Position numbers and translations under genes: made by a program
Notes under the pieces: generated by a model
Database searches by the model: none
What the model was told of the DNA's origin: nothing
Seen by the model: only the letters and a program-made list of their open reading frames with translations
In this document: positions 1 to 5,070 of the stretch, piece by piece
Layout of the letters: each line of letters opens with the position of its first letter
Position numbering within the stretch: position 1 is the stretch's first letter
Source: Lishizhenia sp.
GTDB lineage: Bacteria > Bacteroidota > Bacteroidia > Flavobacteriales_D > Crocinitomicaceae
DNA: 5,070 nt
NCBI GenBank assembly: GCA_007117055.1
Contig: SKHH01000110.1
Location: forward strand, 1-5,070
Direction: 5' to 3'

Positions 1-383
1 GAGCCTGTACCTATATCCAATATTTTAGGAGATTCATTTCGGTGACTTTCTATAATCCATTCTACAAGCTCCTCTGTTTCGGGTCTTGGGATGAGTGCAC
101 CGCTTTGTATAGAAAGCTCAATGGAATGAAAAAAAACTTTTCCCAATAAATATTGAAAGGGGACTCCTTGTTGTAGTTGTTTTACAAAACTTCTAAAGTA
201 CAGTAAGTCCGATTCTGAAAAACGTATGGAAGAACTAATCATAAGTTCTTTACTATCCATATTGAGTCGCTTTCGTATTACTTCATTCGTTATAAAGCGT
301 ATTTCACTGGTCGAGAAAAAGTCACTTAATTCCTTTGAGAAATAATTTCTGAGATCTTGAAGCGTATTTCCAGTAACAAACAT
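1..383 (-). CDS. prmC: Release factor glutamine N5-methyltransferase PrmC (HemK), N-terminal part, cut by window edge
   Basis: The family is a cytosolic SAM-dependent enzyme that methylates the glutamine of the GGQ motif in peptide-chain release factors, which supports efficient termination. I translated the minus strand from the ATG at 383 to the window edge: 127 complete codons without a stop. Residues 1-75 form the poorly conserved helical substrate-binding domain. Then come the hallmark segments: GVPFQYLLGKVFF (73-85), ALIPRPETEELVEWI (96-110), and the start of SAM-binding motif I, ILDIGTG (121-127), where the sequence ends. The catalytic NPPY motif would lie outside the window. The start is 8 nt after the gpsA stop, with no Shine-Dalgarno, so it is probably co-transcribed with gpsA. 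The gene is intact as far as seen; full members are about 280 residues. The identification is firm because the PRPETE block followed by DIGTG is diagnostic. Confidence 0.95.
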   Translation of the reverse strand, partial: MFVTGNTLQDLRNYFSKELSDFFSTSEIRFITNEVIRKRLNMDSKELMISSSIRFSESDLLYFRSFVKQLQQGVPFQYLLGKVFFHSIELSIQSGALIPRPETEELVEWIIESHRNESPKILDIGTG

Positions 384-391
384 GAAATAAA

Positions 392-1393
392 TTAACTCAG
401 CTTATCGGTTAAAATACGCATTTCTATAACAGGAGATATTTTCTCGTAAATGATGTTATAGACGGCTTCTACAATTGGTAGTTCTACTTGGAATTTCTTA
501 TTGATTTCCATGACTGATTTAACTGCGTAATAACCTTCGGCAATCATATCCATTTCCATTTGAGCTGTTTTCACAGAATAACCTTTGCCTATCATAAATC
601 CGAATGTTCTATTTCTTGAGAACTTCGAATAAGCAGTAACCAGCAGATCTCCCAAATAGGCACTCGATTTTACGTCTCTGTGAATAGGACTTACTTCATC
701 GATGAAATTTTCAATTTCTTGTATTGCATTTGATATTAACACCGATTGAAAATTATCACCATAACCCAGACCAGAACAAATTCCAGAGGCTATGGAATAC
801 ACGTTTTTGAGTACTGCGGATAATTCAGTACCAAATAAATCGTCGGAAACGGTCGTTTTAATGTAGCGACATCCAAATAATTCAGCGACTTCATCAGCTA
901 CATCTTCATCTTGGCAAGCAATGGTAAGGTAGGAGAGACGTTCTAGCGCAACTTCCTCCGCATGACAAGGACCACAAACTATTCCAATCTTATCATAGGG
1001 TGTTCCGAATGTTTTATGAATAAATCGAGCTGGTATCGCATTAAACTCAGGAACAATTCCCTTTACGGCAGAAAATACTGTTTTCCCTTCAAATAGTTCG
1101 ATAGGAAATTCTTCAAATAATTTATGTAAAAACGCAGAAGGTGTTGCAATAATGATGATTTCAGAATTTTTAATTACTTCTTCTAAATCAATTGTGACAT
1201 TAATTTTCGTTGGATCAAATTCAACAGATGTCAAGTATCGAGGATTGTGACCGTATTGTTTTAAGTGGGCTACGGCTTCTTCATTTCGGATATACCAATT
1301 CACACATGGAACGTTGTTCAGAACAATTTTCACAATTGCTGTTGCCCAACTTCCACCACCAATAACTCCAAATTTTTGTTGTTGTGTTTCCAT
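392..1393 (-). CDS. gpsA: Glycerol-3-phosphate dehydrogenase [NAD(P)+], GpsA
   Basis: A cytosolic enzyme that reduces dihydroxyacetone phosphate to sn-glycerol 3-phosphate, the backbone precursor of phospholipids. The 333 residues match the usual family length. The N-terminal Rossmann domain starts with FGVIGGGSWATAI (8-20). Further family blocks are IIIIATPSAF (79-88), SAVKGIVPE (108-116), GPCHAEEVA (141-149), and ELSAVLKNVYSIASGI (190-205), which holds the expected catalytic lysine Lys196. GDLLVTAYSKFSRNRTFG (248-265) is the conserved substrate-side block of the C-terminal helical domain. The third glycine of the GxGxxG dinucleotide loop is Ala17. The ATG at 1393 is chosen because the Rossmann strand begins directly after METQQQK, as is normal. 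A TAnnTTTG motif lies 10 nt before it. prmC follows after 8 nt. The neighbour upstream is 229 bp away, so the gene probably has its own promoter. Confidence 0.97.
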   Translation of the reverse strand: METQQQKFGVIGGGSWATAIVKIVLNNVPCVNWYIRNEEAVAHLKQYGHNPRYLTSVEFDPTKINVTIDLEEVIKNSEIIIIATPSAFLHKLFEEFPIELFEGKTVFSAVKGIVPEFNAIPARFIHKTFGTPYDKIGIVCGPCHAEEVALERLSYLTIACQDEDVADEVAELFGCRYIKTTVSDDLFGTELSAVLKNVYSIASGICSGLGYGDNFQSVLISNAIQEIENFIDEVSPIHRDVKSSAYLGDLLVTAYSKFSRNRTFGFMIGKGYSVKTAQMEMDMIAEGYYAVKSVMEINKKFQVELPIVEAVYNIIYEKISPVIEMRILTDKLS

Positions 1394-1403
1394 CTGTCAA
1401 TGA

Positions 1404-1411
1404 CAAATGTA
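1404..1411 (-). promoter_or_regulatory. Candidate Bacteroidota -7 promoter element of gpsA-prmC
   Basis: The minus strand reads TACATTTG, an exact match to the Bacteroidota sigma-A -7 consensus TAnnTTTG, ending 10 nt before the gpsA ATG. It is the only match to this pattern in the gap. No clear TTG-type -33 element lies 19-21 nt further upstream, so the promoter would be weak or depend on an activator. Transcription from it would start only a few bases before the ATG. The motif match is seen; promoter function is inferred. Confidence 0.35.
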
Positions 1412-1601
1412 ATCATTTCATTGAAAAAACGAATAATTGTTTAGAGAAGGCAGTGAAACTCACACTTTCCTTTTTTGTGATAGCTTCCTTTCTGAAATAA
1501 TATGGGAATGCTTATTTAACTGATTTCTTATTGTTTTAGGTGTTAATTGAACTCAATGAATAGTAACGTATGGGTGATGATAATTTAATTTTAAAGAATT
1601 C

Positions 1602-1619
1602 GATCAACATAAATTGATC
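1602..1619 (-). terminator. Weak hairpin just after the glycosyltransferase stop, possible transcript end
   Basis: GATCAA (1602-1607) and TTGATC (1614-1619) form a 6-bp stem with a 6-nt loop, beginning 3 nt after the stop codon at 1623-1625. On the minus strand the stem is followed by GAATTCTTTAAAATT, which is AT-rich but has no real U-tract. It could mark the 3' end of the glycosyltransferase message or be chance. The rest of the 1394-1622 gap shows no gene and no stronger structure, only short imperfect inverted repeats near 1453-1480. Confidence 0.25.
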
Positions 1620-1622
1620 TAT

Positions 1623-2696
1623 TTACTGGTTAATCAAAGTCAAGTAGTTTCCTCTTTGCGAAATAACTGAATATTGTTCAATTACTGTTTCTTTTCCTGT
1701 TAGACCTGTTTTTTCTCTTAGGTTTGGTTGTGTGATTAAATCTACCAATATTTTTTCCCATTCAATTTGTGATGCAACTAAAAAACCATTTTTTCCATGT
1801 TCAATAATTTTGTTGTTTACTCCTACAGGAGATAGTACAGAAGGAATACCCAACGCCATGTACTGCAATCCTTTAAATCCACATTTTCCTTCAGACCACT
1901 TATCTGCACGCAAGGGCATTACACCGATGGAAAATTGTGCTAAATCTTTTATTTCAGTCTCTTTTTTCCAAGGGACAAAACGCAATGACTTTAAATCATA
2001 TGTTGGTGCTTGGTTGGAAATAACCACAAATTCAAATTCATGACTTTTTTCAAGCTTTTGAAGTACAGGAATTATCTCATCGATGTAATGCATAGTGGTA
2101 TGCGTACCTGTCCAACCTATTTTTACAGGTAATGACTTGTAGTCCGTTTGCTTATTGTGATGATTTTCAGTATCAATCGTGGTAGGTATTACGGTCACGT
2201 TTTTGTTGTATTGCCGAGCGTAATCAGCGAGGTAGTCGTTTCCTGCTGAAATATGATGTGCCCAACGGATGCAGAATTTGATTTTCCAATACGCTTTCAA
2301 TCGGTGAAAACGTGCGTTTGAGGCACTGTAATTGGGAAGCCAAATAGCATCGTCAAAATCATAAATGTATTTTTTTCTGAGTACTTTGGCAATGATCCAT
2401 TCAAAAACAGGAGGTCCAATTTGAGCTGTTTCACGATGGATGAAAATCATATCCGCTTTTGGAAGCTTAAATAATAATACCCATCGTTTTAAAAAACTTG
2501 AAAAAAAACCTAAAGCTTTTTGGATAGCACTTCCATTTTTATAAAGTTTTTGCCATGTTTTTTCATTTAAAAATGGGTGAAAATGAATCTCAAAACCTTC
2601 TTTTTCGAAATAATCTAAATATTGCTCAAACCTAAAACGCTGTGAAGGAGCTTCACCAAAAGGATACGGAGCAAGTATATATAGAGACTTTTTCAT
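1623..2696 (-). CDS. GT4-like glycosyltransferase (group 1 family)
   Basis: A probable sugar transferase with the GT-B fold, acting in the cytosol or at the inner face of the membrane, perhaps in surface polysaccharide or glycan assembly; donor and acceptor cannot be read from sequence. Using the ATG at 2696 the protein has 357 residues. The N-terminal domain begins MKKSLYILAPYPFGEAPSQR, a first beta strand with loop. YDFDDAIW (112-119) is a conserved block of this subgroup. The C-terminal nucleotide-sugar domain starts near KIGWTGTHTT (192-201) and carries GKCGFKGLQYMALGIPSV (270-287) and NGFLV (303-307). The canonical second Glu of the EX7E motif is replaced by Gln278 in this block. An in-frame GTG at 2738 would add 14 residues, but these are encoded by an inverted-repeat arm and by the candidate promoter, so I prefer 2696. 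No signal peptide or membrane segment is evident. Confidence 0.85.
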   Translation of the reverse strand: MKKSLYILAPYPFGEAPSQRFRFEQYLDYFEKEGFEIHFHPFLNEKTWQKLYKNGSAIQKALGFFSSFLKRWVLLFKLPKADMIFIHRETAQIGPPVFEWIIAKVLRKKYIYDFDDAIWLPNYSASNARFHRLKAYWKIKFCIRWAHHISAGNDYLADYARQYNKNVTVIPTTIDTENHHNKQTDYKSLPVKIGWTGTHTTMHYIDEIIPVLQKLEKSHEFEFVVISNQAPTYDLKSLRFVPWKKETEIKDLAQFSIGVMPLRADKWSEGKCGFKGLQYMALGIPSVLSPVGVNNKIIEHGKNGFLVASQIEWEKILVDLITQPNLREKTGLTGKETVIEQYSVISQRGNYLTLINQ

Positions 2697-2703
2697 CAAT
2701 GCA

Positions 2704-2711
2704 CAAAAATA
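2704..2711 (-). promoter_or_regulatory. Candidate Bacteroidota -7 promoter element of the glycosyltransferase gene
   Basis: The minus strand reads TATTTTTG, an exact TAnnTTTG match ending 7 nt before the ATG at 2696. It is the only match in the 2697-2875 gap. A -33 TTG element is not visible; the expected position falls in the left arm of the inverted repeat at 2726-2737. If active, the transcript would be almost leaderless and would exclude the upstream GTG at 2738. Promoter function is inferred. Confidence 0.35.
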
Positions 2712-2725
2712 ATCAATATTTCGGA

Positions 2726-2852
2726 GCTCTCGATACACGCTCCTTTCGTCGCGCGCTTTAGCACCTGGAGTTTTTATGTTTTTTGATCACAAGCACTAAG
2801 GAGATCAAGTGGTTTTAACGAAACAACGTGCAATTAAAACTGTATCGAGAGC
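2726..2852. repeat. Intergenic 127-bp element bounded by perfect 12-bp inverted repeats
   Basis: GCTCTCGATACA (2726-2737) and TGTATCGAGAGC (2841-2852) are perfect reverse complements, 103 bp apart. Smaller inverted repeats lie inside: TTGATC/GATCAA (2783-2788 / 2803-2808) and GTTTTAA/TTAAAAC (2812-2818 / 2834-2840), the latter abutting the right outer arm. The left arm also overlaps a local GGAGC/GCTCC hairpin (2723-2727 / 2739-2743). The part at 2738-2756 is noticeably GC-rich for this window. There is no open reading frame of note inside and no obvious target-site duplication. It could be a degraded repetitive intergenic palindrome, a small non-autonomous mobile relic, or an RNA structure ending the lepB-wbqC transcript. 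It fills most of the 179-bp gap. Confidence 0.6.
2812..2840. repeat. Nested 7-bp inverted repeat beside the right outer arm
   Basis: GTTTTAA (2812-2818) and TTAAAAC (2834-2840) flank a 15-nt spacer and touch the 12-bp arm at 2841. On the minus strand this lies 36-64 nt after the WbqC-family stop, so it could contribute to ending that transcript. There is no run of T after the stem on either strand, so it does not look like a classical intrinsic terminator. The pairing is seen; any function is inferred. Confidence 0.35.
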
Positions 2853-2875
2853 GCCTTTGGAAAGAATTGAAACAT

Positions 2876-3478
2876 TTATTCACCTTGAAACAAATATTTT
2901 CTAGCTAAAGGACCTTCATTCATAAGTAAGTCTAATATGGATAGGTTGGAGTGAAATGGGAGTTTATCTGAGAATACTTGGATATACTTTTTTTGTGGAT
3001 GGTTATTCCATTTTTTATTATTGAGAAGTATTCTCAAATCGTTGTGCTTATCGAATGGTGTATTTTTAGTATTGATTTCAAGCTGTGTGTCCAAATCAAG
3101 CCATTTTATAAGTTGAGTAAAGATAGCTTTATTCCATTCAACTAATAGTGTTGGTTTTGTATGATAAAAAGCTTCAATTTGTTGTCCATAATAAAAGTAA
3201 AAAGGGGCATGCATGTAAGCGCTTTCTATTGCTTTCCAATGGTCTTTTCTCCAGTCTTTGTCATACACTATTTCAACATCTGCCATAGTGGTTTCCTTTC
3301 CGTAAGGACGTTTTGTTGGAATACTCAAAATAAGTGGACCGTTTCCAGTTAGGATTTCTGTGCGTGAACGCCAGGTCTGTTTTTGAAAGCGTTCCGCATA
3401 ATCAATCGCCACGTTATTATGTTGTGCTAATTCCTGAAAATAGGGGATAGCTCCAAAGTATGCGGAAGGAAAAAGCAT
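2876..3478 (-). CDS. WbqC-family protein
   Basis: The family is named after a gene of O-antigen clusters and its biochemical activity is not established as far as I know; a role in surface polysaccharide or envelope biogenesis is often assumed. The 200-residue protein shows the Bacteroidota form of the family: SAYFGAIPYFQELA (5-18) at the N-terminus, KQTWRSRTEIL (33-43) with NGPLILSIP (46-54), HWKAIESAYMHAPFYFYY (80-97), and the C-terminal block LSILDLLMNEGPLARKYL (179-196). There is no signal peptide and no membrane segment, so it is probably cytosolic. The ATG at 3478 fits because the family's first conserved strand starts at residue 2. It begins 8 nt after the lepB stop with no Shine-Dalgarno, which suggests co-transcription and perhaps coupled translation. 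A lepB-WbqC pairing is, to my knowledge, recurrent in Bacteroidota. Length is normal and no damage is visible. Confidence 0.88.
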   Translation of the reverse strand: MLFPSAYFGAIPYFQELAQHNNVAIDYAERFQKQTWRSRTEILTGNGPLILSIPTKRPYGKETTMADVEIVYDKDWRKDHWKAIESAYMHAPFYFYYGQQIEAFYHTKPTLLVEWNKAIFTQLIKWLDLDTQLEINTKNTPFDKHNDLRILLNNKKWNNHPQKKYIQVFSDKLPFHSNLSILDLLMNEGPLARKYLFQGE

Positions 3479-3486
3479 ACAGTTGT

Positions 3487-5070
3487 TTATTCTATACGTG
3501 TAAATATTCTATTCCAACGTGTTCCTGTTTCTGCATCTTTCGAGAACCAAACGAGTGCAGCACGACCAACAATATGGTCTTCTGGAACAAATCCCCACGT
3601 GCGAGAATCTGCAGAATTAAAGCGATTATCTCCCATCATCCAGTAATAATCCATTTCAAAAGTATAATGAGTAGCTTCTTTTCCATCAATAAATACTTTA
3701 TTGTCTTTTTCTTCTAAATCATGTTTTTCGTAGGCTGTGATAACACGCTTATACCAATCCAAATTGTGTCTGTTTAATGCTATTGTTTCTCCTTTTTTTG
3801 GAACCCAGAATGGCGCAAAATCTGTAATAGATGTTGAAATATTCATGGATTTCGGGTAGTGCTGAAGGTTTTCTACTTTTTCCAAGTTATTGAACTCTGG
3901 TCCTTCGTTTTTTGGATACAAAACTAGTTCAAAATTAGCATTGGGATAATTGTTTTTTAATGTTTCCAATTGATCGGCTGTTACATCAATTGTACTTCGA
4001 CTCATGTTTACACTGTTGGGATCAATTCCAAAGTTCGTCCGTAACACTTCTTTTCGTGGAACTGTCCAGTTGGTGTATTTATATTGTAGATTTTGAAATG
4101 GAAATATTGGAGCGGCTTCTCCATTGACATACAATACTGCATCTACTATGGATAAAGTATCCCCCGGAACGCCGACACAACGTTTAATGTAATTTTCTCT
4201 TTTATCCACAGGTCGATAGATTACACCAAAATGATTAATAACTTTTCCTTCTGCATTGGAAAAAGTACGCTTTTTTTCTGCAATTTCAACACGTGATTTA
4301 TTCGTCCATTTTGAAAAATTCACGACAAAGTCATTCCAATATGCATTTAATTGTTCGGTATGTTTTTCAACGATTTGTTCATGTTTAAGTTGATAAATAC
4401 TATCAATTTGCTTATTGGAATATCCTTGGTCTTTTAAATTTTGAACCAATTTCTTTTGCTTTGAATCGAAAGAGGTAAATGTTTTAGGAGCTTGTTCTTG
4501 ATACAACCTCGTTGCTTCATTAATCACAATTCCATGATAATCGTGTCCCATTAGTCCGTGCGGCATTCTTGGATCGTAAACCGCTGTATCGCCAGAAGGG
4601 TAGTTGAATACAACTACATCGTATCTTTCGATATTTCTCCAACCTGGTAAACGTGTGTAATCCAACTTTTGTAAATAGGAATAAGAACGCACATTAATCC
4701 ATGGAATGGTGTTGTGAACCAGTGGAAAGGATAAGGGAGTGACGGGTACTTTAGGTCCGTAGGCTAATTTATTTACAAATAAAAAATCTCCGACTAAAAG
4801 TGTTTTTTCCATTGACCCTGTTGGAATTTGGAAAGGTTCAAATACGTAGGTACGTATTGCACTTGCTGCAATTAAGGCAAACAAAATGCTGTCTCCCCAT
4901 TCTTTGATAATGGTTTTTCTTCCTTTCTTTTTCTTTTGAAAGAAATTCATGATATAAGCAATGATGTGCCCAAAAAAGGGAAGGGATAAAAACAGTACGA
5001 AGTGGTCTCCAAGTGCTCTTCTGCGCACATGTTCGTCGTTTTCCCAATCTGTGGTATAGTTGGGCTGTAA
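3487..5070 (-). CDS. lepB: Signal peptidase I (LepB), long Bacteroidota type, 5' end outside the window
   Basis: A membrane-anchored Ser/Lys protease that cleaves signal peptides from exported proteins on the periplasmic side. Numbering from the GTG at 5028: a transmembrane segment at 46-63 leads into FQIPTGSMEKTLLVGDFLFV (66-85), with nucleophile Ser72. Next are ERYDVVVFNYPSG (134-146), YIKRCVGVPGD (280-290) with general base Lys282, and MMGDNRFNSADSRTWGFVPE (464-483). All catalytic boxes are intact. Between boxes lie a charged, probably helical insertion (about 150-265) and a second one (about 300-455), making it far longer than the 324-residue E. coli enzyme. Upstream of 5028 the frame continues without a stop to 5070, encoding LQPNYTTDWENDEH, then a further hydrophobic stretch FVLFLSLPFFGHIIAYI (10-26). 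I therefore treat it as 5'-partial with an extra N-terminal membrane region. Alternative starts are the GTG at 5028 or the ATG at 4950 (487 residues). Confidence 0.95.
   Translation of the reverse strand, partial: LQPNYTTDWENDEHVRRRALGDHFVLFLSLPFFGHIIAYIMNFFQKKKKGRKTIIKEWGDSILFALIAASAIRTYVFEPFQIPTGSMEKTLLVGDFLFVNKLAYGPKVPVTPLSFPLVHNTIPWINVRSYSYLQKLDYTRLPGWRNIERYDVVVFNYPSGDTAVYDPRMPHGLMGHDYHGIVINEATRLYQEQAPKTFTSFDSKQKKLVQNLKDQGYSNKQIDSIYQLKHEQIVEKHTEQLNAYWNDFVVNFSKWTNKSRVEIAEKKRTFSNAEGKVINHFGVIYRPVDKRENYIKRCVGVPGDTLSIVDAVLYVNGEAAPIFPFQNLQYKYTNWTVPRKEVLRTNFGIDPNSVNMSRSTIDVTADQLETLKNNYPNANFELVLYPKNEGPEFNNLEKVENLQHYPKSMNISTSITDFAPFWVPKKGETIALNRHNLDWYKRVITAYEKHDLEEKDNKVFIDGKEATHYTFEMDYYWMMGDNRFNSADSRTWGFVPEDHIVGRAALVWFSKDAETGTRWNRIFTRIE

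Noticed and set aside
1451..1480. Short inverted repeats GTGAAACTCAC and TCACA/TGTGA as an operator
   Set aside because: Arms of 3-5 bp in AT-rich DNA are expected by chance and are not placed next to the candidate promoter.
1536..1610. Minus-strand 24-codon open frame in the gap between the glycosyltransferase gene and gpsA
   Set aside because: Its start overlaps the loop of the hairpin at 1602-1619, and there is no promoter-like motif, recognisable motif or coding signal.
1732..2043. Plus-strand open frame of 103 codons
   Set aside because: It lies fully opposite the glycosyltransferase C-terminal domain, and its product resembles no family I know; a shadow frame.
2783..2808. TTGATC/GATCAA hairpin as an intrinsic terminator of the wbqC transcript
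   Set aside because: On the minus strand the stem is followed by A residues rather than T, and the loop is 14 nt long; at most it is part of the wider repeat structure.
2716..2862. Target-site duplication flanking the 12-bp inverted repeats, which would indicate an inserted mobile element
   Set aside because: The sequences directly outside the arms (ATTTCGGA on the left, GCCTTTGG on the right) do not match, and no transposase is present.
3161..3352. Plus-strand open frame of 63 codons
   Set aside because: It is antisense to the well-conserved middle of the WbqC-family gene and has no family features.
3460..3717. Plus-strand open frame of 85 codons
   Set aside because: It is antisense to the lepB 3' end, including the catalytic GDN/SADSR box; its cysteine-rich product looks like a frame artefact.
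4838..5047. Minus-strand open frame of 69 codons overlapping the lepB 5' region
   Set aside because: It is a shifted frame over the LepB transmembrane and catalytic-serine coding region; the LepB frame explains the sequence better.
1..5070. CRISPR array, tRNA, rRNA, riboswitch or defence genes
   Set aside because: No regularly spaced repeats, no cloverleaf or rRNA-like sequence, and all long frames are assigned to housekeeping or envelope genes.

Overview
The window is an AT-rich stretch in which all five recognisable genes lie on the minus strand. It reads as ordinary chromosomal housekeeping and cell-envelope DNA from a member of the Bacteroidota, most likely the Flavobacteriales. The reasons are: a LepB-type signal peptidase with the long insertions usual in that phylum, followed directly by a WbqC-family gene; GpsA and PrmC sequences of Bacteroidota character; no Shine-Dalgarno sequences before the starts; and TAnnTTTG motifs, the Bacteroidota -7 promoter element, just before two genes that stand apart from their upstream neighbour. 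The assignment to order is inference.

In transcription order (right to left) the layout is as follows. (1) 5070-3487: lepB, signal peptidase I, whose reading frame stays open to the right window edge, so its N-terminus is probably outside. (2) 3478-2876: a WbqC-family protein, 8 nt after lepB and presumably co-transcribed. (3) 2875-2697: a non-coding gap with a perfect 12-bp inverted repeat (arms at 2726-2737 and 2841-2852) and two smaller nested inverted repeats. (4) 2696-1623: a GT4-type glycosyltransferase with a candidate promoter a few bases before its start. (5) 1622-1394: a 229-bp AT-rich gap with a weak hairpin just after the glycosyltransferase stop and a candidate promoter just before gpsA. 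(6) 1393-392: gpsA, glycerol-3-phosphate dehydrogenase. (7) 383-1: prmC, the release-factor glutamine methyltransferase, 8 nt after gpsA and cut by the left window edge.

The genes share an envelope theme (secreted-protein processing, a possible surface-polysaccharide protein, sugar transfer, phospholipid precursor supply). Nothing shows that they form one dedicated pathway; the likely transcription units are lepB-wbqC, the glycosyltransferase alone, and gpsA-prmC. I see no mobile element with a transposase, CRISPR array, rRNA, tRNA, toxin-antitoxin or defence system, and no convincing undescribed system. The least explained parts are the structured gap at 2697-2875 and the N-terminal extension and insertions of LepB.
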